Shown here: one piece after another, positions 17,749 through 26,032 of the stretch
Position numbering within the stretch: position 1 is the stretch's first letter
Layout: every line of letters starts with the position of its first letter
DNA from: Fluviicola sp.
GTDB lineage: Bacteria > Bacteroidota > Bacteroidia > Flavobacteriales_D > Crocinitomicaceae
Direction of reading: 5' to 3'
DNA length: 64,000 nt
NCBI GenBank assembly: GCA_031260455.1
Contig: JAIRJW010000008.1
Span: 1-64,000, forward strand
Notes under the pieces: model-generated
Told to the model about the DNA's origin: nothing
Databases searched by the model: none
Seen by the model: only the letters and a program-made list of their open reading frames with translations
Translations under genes and position numbers: made by a program

Positions 17749-19032
17749 ATGAATAACCAGATGAAAGTTTTCAAATTTGGCGGAGCTTCAGTGAAAGACG
17801 CCAATGCTGTCCGGAATGTATCCCGCATTCTATCCCTTTTTCCAAAAGAACAATTAATTGTGGTGGTTTCTGCAATGGGAAAAACAACCAACGTTATGGA
17901 GGAAATTGTTGATTTTTTGTGGAAACACAATGAAAAACGCTATCTGGAACTGGTGGAGGAATGTTATCAGTTTCACCAATTGATCGTAGCCGAACTTTTT
18001 CCTGAAAAACATTATTACATCCACCAGCAAATGGAAGAACTATTCGATTCCCTGAAGAATCGTTTTCATCTGCCCGTTTCCGATAATTATAATTTTGAAT
18101 ACGATCAGATCGTTTCGCTGGGCGAGGTTTTATCAACTATGATCGTAGAAGCTTTCATGAAAGAAGAAGGGCACCTGACAACCTGGATTGATTGCCGGAA
18201 AATTATCCGAACCAATCACGAATACCGCGAAGGCGAAATCGATTGGGCAAAGACAGAAGCATTGGTCAGCGAGCACCTGCTTCCACAATTTAAAGACAAG
18301 CGAATTACCATCACACAAGGGTTTATCGGACACACTTCCGAAGGTTTCACAACAACTTTGGGTCGCGAAGGCTCCGATTTCACTGCCGGAATCCTTGCAT
18401 ACTGCACACAAGCCGAAAGCGTAACAATCTGGAAAGATGTTCCGGGAATGCTAAATGCCGATCCGAAGTGGTTCGATGATACTGTAAAACTTCAAAAAAT
18501 CTCATTTAAGGAAGCAATTGAACTGGCTTATTACGGAGCAACGGTGATTCACCCGAAAACCATCAAGCCGCTTCAAAACAAAGGAATTCCATTGTATGTA
18601 AAATCATTTGTTGATCCGAACGCAGAAGGAACCGTAATCCAGGAATCCATGGATTTTGATCACCTGATCCCGTCTTTCATCTTCAAAATGGATCAGGTAT
18701 TGATGTCATTCACTCCGAAAGATTTCTCTTTCATCGTAGAAGAAAACCTCGGCGACATCTTTCAGCAACTGGCTTTTTATGGAGTAAAAATCAATCTGAT
18801 GCAAAATTCGGCCTTGAGTTTCTCCATTTTATTTGACCGTTCAAAAACGGATCCGCTAAAACTGGTCAGGAAATTTAAAGACCAATACACTGTTCGTTAC
18901 AATGAAGGGCTTGAATTGGTCACTATTCGCCACTACGATCAGGCAACTATTGACCGTGTCACTATTGATAAAGACATTTTACTGGAACAGCGAACCAGGC
19001 AAACTATTCGCATGGTTATGAAAAATAAATAA
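17749..19032 (+). CDS. Aspartate kinase (monofunctional)
   Basis: The 427-residue protein phosphorylates aspartate, the first step towards lysine, threonine and methionine. The kinase signature VFKFGGASVKDANAV lies near the start, TTLGREGSDFTAGILA forms the later substrate-binding region, and the last 120 residues have an ACT-like regulatory fold. No homoserine dehydrogenase domain is fused. An alternative ATG at 17761 would begin with MKVFKFGG; the promoter box close to 17749 makes that internal start equally plausible. It converges on the leftward lipoprotein gene ending at 19079. Confidence 0.93.
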   Translation: MNNQMKVFKFGGASVKDANAVRNVSRILSLFPKEQLIVVVSAMGKTTNVMEEIVDFLWKHNEKRYLELVEECYQFHQLIVAELFPEKHYYIHQQMEELFDSLKNRFHLPVSDNYNFEYDQIVSLGEVLSTMIVEAFMKEEGHLTTWIDCRKIIRTNHEYREGEIDWAKTEALVSEHLLPQFKDKRITITQGFIGHTSEGFTTTLGREGSDFTAGILAYCTQAESVTIWKDVPGMLNADPKWFDDTVKLQKISFKEAIELAYYGATVIHPKTIKPLQNKGIPLYVKSFVDPNAEGTVIQESMDFDHLIPSFIFKMDQVLMSFTPKDFSFIVEENLGDIFQQLAFYGVKINLMQNSALSFSILFDRSKTDPLKLVRKFKDQYTVRYNEGLELVTIRHYDQATIDRVTIDKDILLEQRTRQTIRMVMKNK

Positions 19033-19078
19033 CTAAAAATCCGGTTGAGCGAAACCAAAGCACCAGACTACTTTTCTT

Positions 19079-19660
19079 TTATGAATTTTCTTTTAAGGGT
19101 TTTACCGATTTGATCGATTTTGCCATCAGGTCGATAATCACTTTTTCATAACCATCATCACGACTTCTGAAAACGTATGTAATGTCGTCAATTACTTTTT
19201 GTCCGTAAACGTGATATGTTTTATGTTCTACTCCCACGGATTTGGGTGCTCCTTTCTTTCCACTGACTTTCAATTCGCGCTCATACAAAATAAAATCAGG
19301 CTCATCTACCAGGTATTTCACTTTATAGAAACTCAGCCCTGCCAAACGTTTTTTCTCGGAAGAAACCATTTCACGGTCAGCTCCCCAATCATCTATCACC
19401 ATGTGAAAATTCGGACCTACCATCAATTCCCATTTGAAATCATCTTCCACATGAATTACTTCCGGTTGTGTTGAAGCTCCAATATTTGCAGTTTCATCCG
19501 GTAACATAATCATAATCGGAATATCATACGGTTTCATGGAAAATTCCCGAAACTCAGACAATTCATCATCTGTCAATTGTTTCCCTTTTTCAGAATCACC
19601 GCAACGAACTGCAACAAAAAATGCTGCCAAAAGCAATAAAAAGATTGAAACTTTCTTCAT
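19079..19660 (-). CDS. Hypothetical lipoprotein
   Basis: This 193-residue protein starts with a signal-like segment (VSIFLLLLAAFFVAVRCGDS) whose Cys at residue 21 could be lipid-modified, though the residues before it are not an ideal lipobox. The mature part is acidic, with alternating beta-type segments (DDFKWELMVGPNFHMVIDDW, YKVKYLVDEPDFILYERELK). I do not recognise a family. It is divergent from the crt operon with about 200 bp between them. Confidence 0.7.
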   Translation of the reverse strand: MKKVSIFLLLLAAFFVAVRCGDSEKGKQLTDDELSEFREFSMKPYDIPIMIMLPDETANIGASTQPEVIHVEDDFKWELMVGPNFHMVIDDWGADREMVSSEKKRLAGLSFYKVKYLVDEPDFILYERELKVSGKKGAPKSVGVEHKTYHVYGQKVIDDITYVFRSRDDGYEKVIIDLMAKSIKSVKPLKENS

Positions 19661-19716
19661 CTGTATTCTTTATTTCAACCCCCACTGGGAGAAGTAATCC
19701 ATTCACAAATATAGTT

Positions 19717-19798
19717 CTTTTATCAGTTTTGACTCCAAAATTATCGACCACAAAATCCACGATCAGGATACAAAGGATTGCATTAATTCTGATAAAAG
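19717..19798. promoter_or_regulatory. Inverted repeat pair in the crtI upstream region
   Basis: CTTTTATCAG at 19717-19726 is repeated in inverted form as CTGATAAAAG at 19789-19798, 62 bp apart, in the intergenic region before crtI. It could be a regulator site for one or both divergent genes; nothing else in the sequence supports this. Confidence 0.3.
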
Positions 19799-19866
19799 TT
19801 GTATCTTCCATCCAGGGTTTGTTTTAATCACATAACGGATTAAAAATACCACAGTCAATTAATCGA

Positions 19867-21345
19867 ATGTCAGCAAAAAAAATCGCAATTATCGGATCGG
19901 GAATTTCCAGTCTTTCCTGCGCTGCTTTTCTTGCAAAAGAAGGTCATGAAGTGACAATTCTGGAAAAAAACGACCGGATCGGGGGAAGAGCAAGACAATT
20001 CCGGTCGGATAACGGCTTCACTTTCGACATGGGTCCAAGCTGGTACTGGATGCCCGACATTTTTGAGAATTTCTATCAGCAATTCGGCTACACCACTTCT
20101 GACTTTTACGAATTAGTGCGACTCGATCCTTCTTACCAGGTTATCTGGGGAGAAAATGACACAGACAAAATCCCGGCCTCCCTGAAAGAACTGGAAGCAT
20201 ATTTTGAAAAACTGGAACCCGGAAGCAGTCCCAAACTTCGTCAATTTCTGGTAGATGCCGAGAAAAAATACCGGATCGGGATGAAGGACCTAGTTTATAA
20301 ACCAAGCCTGAAATTGAGCGAGTTTGCGGACGTCCGGATTCTGAAAGGTTTGTTTCAAATGCATTTATTCAAGTCTTACAGTTCTTTTATCCGGAAGTAC
20401 TTTTCACACACGAAAATTATTTCCCTGCTGGAATTTCCCATCCTGTTTCTCGGAGCAACTCCAAAAGACACTCCTGCACTTTATTCACTGATGAATTATG
20501 CAGACATGAAACTGGGAACCTGGTATCCGATGGGCGGCATGTTCGAATTCGTCAAAGCATTCGGGCAAATTGCAAAAGAACAGGGTGTACGGTTCAAACT
20601 GAATCATGCGGTTACCGGAATAAACACCTCTAGTGGGAATATTCACTCATTAAATACCAACCAGGGAAAACTGGATTTCGATTTTGTCGTTTCCGGCGCA
20701 GATTACCGGTACACAGAACAACTACTCCGAAACCAGGCAAATTATTCCGATGCTTACTGGGAAAAACGCGCCATGGCTCCTTCCTGTCTGCTTTTCTATA
20801 TCGGACTGAACCGCAAAGCACCTCATTTGGAGCACCACAACCTGTTTTTTGACGAAGATTTTGAAAAACATACTTTCGAGATTTACAAAAATCCGCAATG
20901 GCCGTCGAGACCACTTTTCTATGTAAATTGCCCTTCAAAAACCGATCCTTCTGTAGCACCGGAAGGATGCGAAAACCTGTTTCTATTGATTCCGATAGCA
21001 CCGGGACTGGAAGACAACGAATACCAACGCACACATTATTTCAGACTGGTAAGCGAACGGCTAAGTAAAAAAATCGGATTCGACATTCATCCGCATATCG
21101 TTTACAAACGCAGTTACTGCATTTCCGACTTTATAAACGACTATCATGCTTTTAAAGGAAATGCCTATGGACTGGCAAATACGCTGAAACAAACTGCCTT
21201 GCTGAAACCACGCATCAGGAACAAGCATTTGTCCAATTTGTTTTACACCGGGCAGCTGACCGTTCCTGGCCCTGGAATTCCGCCTTCTATTGTTTCGGGA
21301 GAAGTGGTAGCTAGGTACCTCATCCGCCAAATCGAAAAACGGTAA
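19867..21345 (+). CDS. crtI: Phytoene desaturase (CrtI type)
   Basis: The 492-residue flavoprotein desaturates phytoene towards lycopene in the carotenoid pathway. The N-terminal FAD-binding fold reads IAIIGSGISSLSCAAFLAKE with ILEKNDRIGGRARQF, followed by FTFDMGPSWYWMP. The C-terminal signature NLFYTGQLTVPGPGIPPSI is intact. It is the first gene of a rightward operon crtI-crtB-idi-PTPS with gaps of 11, 3 and -4 nt. No cyclase (crtY) or hydroxylase (crtZ) lies in the window, so the end product cannot be named. Confidence 0.94.
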   Translation: MSAKKIAIIGSGISSLSCAAFLAKEGHEVTILEKNDRIGGRARQFRSDNGFTFDMGPSWYWMPDIFENFYQQFGYTTSDFYELVRLDPSYQVIWGENDTDKIPASLKELEAYFEKLEPGSSPKLRQFLVDAEKKYRIGMKDLVYKPSLKLSEFADVRILKGLFQMHLFKSYSSFIRKYFSHTKIISLLEFPILFLGATPKDTPALYSLMNYADMKLGTWYPMGGMFEFVKAFGQIAKEQGVRFKLNHAVTGINTSSGNIHSLNTNQGKLDFDFVVSGADYRYTEQLLRNQANYSDAYWEKRAMAPSCLLFYIGLNRKAPHLEHHNLFFDEDFEKHTFEIYKNPQWPSRPLFYVNCPSKTDPSVAPEGCENLFLLIPIAPGLEDNEYQRTHYFRLVSERLSKKIGFDIHPHIVYKRSYCISDFINDYHAFKGNAYGLANTLKQTALLKPRIRNKHLSNLFYTGQLTVPGPGIPPSIVSGEVVARYLIRQIEKR

Positions 21346-21356
21346 TCCGCTCCGCC

Positions 21357-22193
21357 ATGAAACAACTTTTCGATACACTTTCTTTGGACATGAGTGCGCT
21401 CACAACCAAAAAGTACAGTACCTCTTTTTCAATCGGGATTCGCTTCCTCAGTGCAGATCTGAGGGCTCCCATTCATGCCATTTACGGATTCGTGCGTTTT
21501 GCGGATGAAATAGTGGACAGTTTCCATCTTTATGAAAAAAAAGAACTGCTCTCTGAATTTCGGTCGGAAACGTTCAAAGCCATTGAACGCGGCATTTCAC
21601 TAAACCCAATCCTGAACAGTTTTCAATGGGTAGTCGGGAAATACGGAATTGACCCGGAGTTGATTGAACTGTTTTTGCAATCCATGAAAATGGATCTGGA
21701 AAAAACCTGCTACGAGCGCAAGGGATATGAACGCTACATTCTTGGCTCGGCAGAAGTTGTTGGGTTGATGTGCCTGAAAGTATTTGTTCGCGGAAATCAG
21801 GAAACCTACGAAAAATTGAAAGAACCGGCCATGAAGCTGGGGGCAGCTTTCCAGAAAATCAATTTCCTGCGCGACCTTCATACGGATTATTACCAGCTCG
21901 GAAGGACTTATTTCCCGGAAATGAGCTTTGACCCGTTTAACTGTTTCATGAAGCAAAAAATCGAACGGGAAATTGAAGGAGATTTTAAAGCTGGTTACGA
22001 GGGAATCAAACAATTGCCTAAAGATGCCCGGTTTGGAGTCTACATGGCTTACCGTTATTACGTAAAGTTATTTCATCAGATCCGGAAAACGGATGTACAG
22101 ATCATTTTAGAAGAAAGAATCCGGATTCCGGACAATAAAAAGTACCGTTTGCTTTTTACTTCCTATCTTCGCCATAACTTGAATTTATTGTAA
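21357..22193 (+). CDS. crtB: Phytoene/squalene synthase family protein (phytoene synthase)
   Basis: The 278-residue protein condenses two geranylgeranyl diphosphates to phytoene. Both Asp-rich motifs are present: RFADEIVDSF near residues 46-55 and INFLRDLHTDYY near residues 168-179. The opening KKYSTSFSIGIRFLS matches CrtB proteins. Its place between crtI and idi supports phytoene rather than squalene synthesis. Confidence 0.93.
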   Translation: MKQLFDTLSLDMSALTTKKYSTSFSIGIRFLSADLRAPIHAIYGFVRFADEIVDSFHLYEKKELLSEFRSETFKAIERGISLNPILNSFQWVVGKYGIDPELIELFLQSMKMDLEKTCYERKGYERYILGSAEVVGLMCLKVFVRGNQETYEKLKEPAMKLGAAFQKINFLRDLHTDYYQLGRTYFPEMSFDPFNCFMKQKIEREIEGDFKAGYEGIKQLPKDARFGVYMAYRYYVKLFHQIRKTDVQIILEERIRIPDNKKYRLLFTSYLRHNLNLL

Positions 22194-22196
22194 GGT

Positions 22197-22718
22197 TTGG
22201 AAACAGTTGTTTTGGTTAATGAGCAGGATGAAGTGCTTGGTCTTATGGAAAAAATGGAAGCACACCGGAAAGGAATACTTCACCGTGCATTTTCTGTTTT
22301 CATTCACCACAACGGAAAAGTTCTCTTACAGCAAAGAAGTCTGAATAAGTATCACTCTGCCGGTTTGTGGACCAATACCTGTTGTTCTCATCCACGAATC
22401 AATGAGTCGTTGACCGATGCCGGAAGCCGTCGTCTGATGGAAGAAATGGGAATCAGTTGTACCGTAAAACCTCACTTTCATTTTATTTATCGCGCTCAGT
22501 TGGATTCCGGTCTGATCGAAAACGAACTGGACTACATACTTTTCGGTTCCTGTAAGGAAATCATTTCTCCCAATCCTGATGAGGTAATGGATTACAAATG
22601 GATGGATTGGAATGAACTGACAGAGGATATTGCACGGCATCCGGAGCGCTACACCTCCTGGCTTCAGATACTCATCAGCGATTACAGACAAAATATCGAA
22701 GAAATTCTTTTTCCATGA
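22197..22718 (+). CDS. idi: Isopentenyl-diphosphate delta-isomerase, type I
   Basis: The 173-residue Nudix-fold enzyme interconverts isopentenyl and dimethylallyl diphosphate, supplying the carotenoid pathway. The active-site region LHRAFSVFIHHNGKVLLQQR is followed by GLWTNTCCSHPRINE, which holds the catalytic Cys and metal-binding His, and by RLMEEMGI. The start is TTG at 22197, 3 nt after crtB; no upstream ATG fits. The stop overlaps the next ATG by 4 nt. Confidence 0.94.
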   Translation: METVVLVNEQDEVLGLMEKMEAHRKGILHRAFSVFIHHNGKVLLQQRSLNKYHSAGLWTNTCCSHPRINESLTDAGSRRLMEEMGISCTVKPHFHFIYRAQLDSGLIENELDYILFGSCKEIISPNPDEVMDYKWMDWNELTEDIARHPERYTSWLQILISDYRQNIEEILFP

Positions 22719-23119
22719 AAATCTTTCGCACAGAACAATTCAATGCCGCTCACCGGCTTTTCAATCCGAAGTGGGACAATGAAACAAACGATCGTATTTT
22801 CGGGAAATGCAATAACCCCAATTTTCACGGCCACAATTACAAACTGGAAGTAGAACTGGATGGTCCGGTTAATCCTGAAACTGGCTACGTCCTGGATATG
22901 AAAAAATTATCGGAAATCGTCAAGCAGGAAATCATTGAGCGTTTCGACCACCGGAATCTGAACCTGGATTGTCCGGAATTCGCGAACCTGATTCCTTCAG
23001 CAGAAAACATTGCGATGGTATCCTGGAATATTCTCCGGGAAAAGCTACCTGCAGACCTGAAACTAAAAGTTCGCCTGTGGGAAACACCCAGAAACGGAGT
23101 TGAATACAACGGCGACTAA
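22715..23119 (+). CDS. 6-pyruvoyl-tetrahydropterin synthase family protein (copy 1)
   Basis: The 134-residue protein has the zinc-binding His residues of the PTPS/QueD family (FNAAHRLF and FHGHNY). The catalytic Cys is spaced CNNPNFHGH, that is C-x5-HGH. This spacing is that of animal-type PTPS; E. coli QueD has C-x3-HGH. The first strand FNAAHRL and FDHRNLNLD are typical. It is translationally coupled to idi (ATGA overlap) at the end of the carotenoid operon, an unexpected place for a pterin enzyme. A second copy lies at 49358-49789. Product is probably a reduced pterin; a preQ0 role is not excluded. Confidence 0.85.
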   Translation: MKIFRTEQFNAAHRLFNPKWDNETNDRIFGKCNNPNFHGHNYKLEVELDGPVNPETGYVLDMKKLSEIVKQEIIERFDHRNLNLDCPEFANLIPSAENIAMVSWNILREKLPADLKLKVRLWETPRNGVEYNGD

Positions 23120-23129
23120 GAATGTTTGC

Positions 23130-23137
23130 TATTTTTG
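23130..23137 (+). promoter_or_regulatory. -7 promoter box (TATTTTTG)
   Basis: Matches TAnnTTTG, directly after the PTPS stop codon and 17 bp before the next start codon, suggesting the small membrane protein has its own promoter. Confidence 0.45.
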
Positions 23138-23154
23138 TTAAATACAATTAATTC

Positions 23155-23475
23155 ATGAGAGCACTTTCTGCAATCGGTTTCGTAATCAGCATCATTGGCT
23201 TGCTTTTGGTTTGCTACAACCAGTTTGCCGTTATTCCTTTCCTGACAGATTTGAACAGCAGCGATGAAATCCGAGTAAACGAATTTACTATTACATTGCG
23301 ACAATATTACGAAACGCAACTATTTTTCATCAGTACACTAAGTATCATTGTCGGTGTTTTTTCCGTTTTGTTCTGCTCTATGGTTTACCTCAAAAAACGC
23401 ACCCGGATGACATTGATGGGAACCATTATCGGGTTGATTGTTGCCGTAATGGGAGTCATTCATTCGTGGTTTTAG
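23155..23475 (+). CDS. Hypothetical small membrane protein
   Basis: The 106-residue protein has three hydrophobic segments: residues 5-28, about 57-80 and 86-104, with a basic loop KKRTRMT before the last one. I recognise no family. It follows the carotenoid operon by 35 bp in the same direction but has its own promoter box. Confidence 0.7.
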   Translation: MRALSAIGFVISIIGLLLVCYNQFAVIPFLTDLNSSDEIRVNEFTITLRQYYETQLFFISTLSIIVGVFSVLFCSMVYLKKRTRMTLMGTIIGLIVAVMGVIHSWF

Positions 23476-23555
23476 TAAAAAACAGATATTTACCCCAAAT
23501 TAATTTAAAGCAATCTGGGCACGGAACCAACCTTTGGATCGCTACAAAAAAGCGC

Positions 23556-24188
23556 TTACTGCCTGCGCAATTCTCCTGCCCGCCATTTCTGCAAGAAAGT
23601 AGCCCATGCAAACGGGTTCAAAAGGTTGTTCACAGGAGATTGCCCCATTGTATATAAACGCGTATTGTTCTGATTCACCACATTCCCAAATGAGAGCGAT
23701 GCATCGCTCGGAACCATGGAGGCTATCGAAGCCAGCGATTGTCCGGATAATTGTTTCTGAGCTCTCAGCATGGCATCTTCGTATGGATTCATTTCCACAA
23801 AAGCCTGAGCAAACGCTTCTTTTGACGGCCACGGGTAAATGACAACTTCCTTCAGCTGAATCGTGTCAACACTCATCATATGAATAATAGAATAACGGTC
23901 TTCTTCCAAACTGTCGGGAACAATATAAGAAGACGGCTTGTGTCCGTAATACTTGAACATAATGGTATCACCGGGTTGCACCACCAATGAGAAAAATCCA
24001 TAAATATCAGCAATTGTTCCCCGTTTCACCGTTTTGTTATAAACGGCTGCGTATGGCATTTCCCGCAAACTATCTGAAGAAACAACGACACCTGATAATT
24101 GAATCAACCGATCCTGTTTTTGAGAATTCGCGTGGAGAGAGGTGATCAGAAGCATCCCTACAAGTCCGTATTTCAACCAATTATTCAT
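23556..24188 (-). CDS. Secreted protein with carboxypeptidase-like regulatory domain
   Basis: The 210-residue protein starts with a signal peptide (YGLVGMLLITSLHANSQ). Residues 26-100 resemble the CarboxypepD_reg-like beta-sandwich often found at the N terminus of Bacteroidota outer-membrane proteins: IQLSGVVVSSDSLREMPYAA, YGFFSLVVQPGDTIMFKYYG. The C-terminal half has no known domain. I chose the ATG at 24188 because the signal peptide begins there; the longer frame from 24257 adds an unrelated 23 residues. Confidence 0.8.
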   Translation of the reverse strand: MNNWLKYGLVGMLLITSLHANSQKQDRLIQLSGVVVSSDSLREMPYAAVYNKTVKRGTIADIYGFFSLVVQPGDTIMFKYYGHKPSSYIVPDSLEEDRYSIIHMMSVDTIQLKEVVIYPWPSKEAFAQAFVEMNPYEDAMLRAQKQLSGQSLASIASMVPSDASLSFGNVVNQNNTRLYTMGQSPVNNLLNPFAWATFLQKWRAGELRRQ

Positions 24189-24294
24189 ATTACAAGAATA
24201 CGGATTTTTGAATAATTTATCACGGCTTTTGACTTGTTTAACAATAATTACCAGCAAAAAGCTGAAAACTTAACAGAAAGTTTAACTAAACCGA

Positions 24295-24324
24295 TTTGTT
24301 TGTCCTTGAAAACAATTACTTTTG
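24295..24324 (+). promoter_or_regulatory. guaB promoter with -33 TTTG and -7 TACTTTTG
   Basis: TTTG at 24295-24298 and TACTTTTG at 24317-24324 are 18 bp apart, close to the spacing of Bacteroidota primary-sigma promoters. The -7 box ends 32 bp before the guaB ATG. It is among the best-formed promoters in the window. Confidence 0.65.
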
Positions 24325-24356
24325 CGAGAATTTAATTTCAAAAATTAGGTTCACTC

Positions 24357-25829
24357 ATGGCACTGTCCAATCTTAATTCAGTCAGAGAAGGTCTCACATA
24401 TGATGATGTCCTCTTAGTTCCGGCATTTTCACAAGTTCTGCCCCGGGATGTTCAATTAAAAAGTAAAATCACACGTAACATTGAGGTAAATACACCAATC
24501 ATTTCCGCAGCAATGGATACTGTTACGGAAGCCAATCTTGCTATTGCACTTGCCCAGCAGGGGGGAATCGGTGTAATTCACAAAAATATGACGATTTCCG
24601 ATCAGGCTTTGGAAGTACGAAAAGTAAAGCGCTCCGAAAGCGGGATGATCCTGGACCCAGTTACGCTTTCCGAACATGCATTAGTACACGACGCGCTTAA
24701 ATTGATGGCAGAATATAAGATCGGTGGAATTCCGGTAGTGGATGAAAAGCGCACACTGAAGGGAATTATCACCAACCGCGACCTGCGCTTTGAGAAAAAT
24801 CATTCGCGTCCGGTTCGTGAAATCATGACCAGCGAAAACCTGGTAACAACCAAAGACGGGACGAGCCTGGCAACAGCAGAAGATATTCTCCAGGAAAACA
24901 AAATTGAAAAATTACCGGTAGTTGATGCAAACAATACCCTGATCGGATTAATTACCTACCGCGACATCATCAAAGTCAAAACACATCCGAATTCTTGCAA
25001 AGATCAGTATGGACGACTAAGAGTTGCTGCTGCTGTGGGTATTACTCATGATACACTGGAGCGCACAAGTGCTTTGGTTGAAGCTGGCGTGGACGCAATC
25101 GTTATTGACACAGCTCACGGGCACACGGAAGGCGTGGTTGTCAAACTGAAAGAAGTGAAAGCAAAATTTCCGAACCTGGAAGTGATTGTAGGAAACATTG
25201 CAACAGCAGAAGCAGCGCGTTACCTGGCAGAAGCAGGTGCAGATGCGGTAAAAGTAGGAATCGGGCCCGGTTCGATCTGTACCACACGCATCATTGCCGG
25301 AGTCGGAGTACCACAGTTGACAGCAGTAAATGATATAGCGTTGGCTTTGGAAGGAACGGGTGTTCCGGTAATCGCTGATGGAGGAATCCGCTATACCGGA
25401 GATATTGTGAAAGCCATTGCAGCCGGAGCGGATGTGGTTATGATCGGTTCCATGTTTGCAGGTGTGGAAGAATCACCGGGTGAAACCATCATCTATGAAG
25501 GAAGAAAATTCAAGTCATACAGAGGAATGGGATCTTTGGAGGCCATGCAAAAAGGTTCAAAAGACCGTTATTTCCAGGATGCTGAAGACGATATCAAAAA
25601 ATTGGTTCCGGAAGGAATTTCAGGACGTGTTCCATACAAAGGAAACCTCTTCGAAGTAGTTTACCAGATCGTGGGAGGTCTGAGAGCCGGAATGGGATAT
25701 TGTGGTGCAGGTTCTATCGACAAGTTGAAAGGTGCTGAATTTGTTCGTATCACGGCAGCGGGAATGCGTGAATCACACCCACATGATGTGACCATCACAC
25801 GGGAAGCTCCAAACTACAGCTTAAAATAA
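24357..25829 (+). CDS. guaB: IMP dehydrogenase
   Basis: The 490-residue enzyme oxidises IMP to XMP, the committed step of GMP synthesis. The catalytic loop GPGSICTTR holds Cys308. Two CBS domains lie at about residues 95-205 ([20 protein letters not shown] and [20 protein letters not shown]), followed by the return to the barrel. The flap and phosphate-binding segments [12 protein letters not shown] and [10 protein letters not shown] are intact. It is a single gene with its own promoter. Confidence 0.97.
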   Translation: MALSNLNSVREGLTYDDVLLVPAFSQVLPRDVQLKSKITRNIEVNTPIISAAMDTVTEANLAIALAQQGGIGVIHKNMTISDQALEVRKVKRSESGMILDPVTLSEHALVHDALKLMAEYKIGGIPVVDEKRTLKGIITNRDLRFEKNHSRPVREIMTSENLVTTKDGTSLATAEDILQENKIEKLPVVDANNTLIGLITYRDIIKVKTHPNSCKDQYGRLRVAAAVGITHDTLERTSALVEAGVDAIVIDTAHGHTEGVVVKLKEVKAKFPNLEVIVGNIATAEAARYLAEAGADAVKVGIGPGSICTTRIIAGVGVPQLTAVNDIALALEGTGVPVIADGGIRYTGDIVKAIAAGADVVMIGSMFAGVEESPGETIIYEGRKFKSYRGMGSLEAMQKGSKDRYFQDAEDDIKKLVPEGISGRVPYKGNLFEVVYQIVGGLRAGMGYCGAGSIDKLKGAEFVRITAAGMRESHPHDVTITREAPNYSLK

Positions 25830-25961
25830 ATTCGATCTCAATTCAACGTTTATTCTGATAAGCGGGTTCTTTATTTTGTGTCTATGTCCAGCCCTGCACA
25901 GACGATACACTCTGTAATGCTCCCTATTTTCATCCAAAATTTAAATTTTTCTTAAATCATG

Positions 25962-25969
25962 TATTTTTG
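25962..25969 (+). promoter_or_regulatory. -7 promoter box (TATTTTTG) for the parvulin gene
   Basis: Matches TAnnTTTG and lies 63 bp before the ATG at 26033. It overlaps an upstream in-frame start candidate at 25967 and so argues against that longer start. Confidence 0.5.
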
Positions 25970-26032
25970 CTTTCAAACCCAAAACAATGTATTATTTTTG
26001 GAGTTCTTGGTTTGAATAAAGTATTAAAATAC

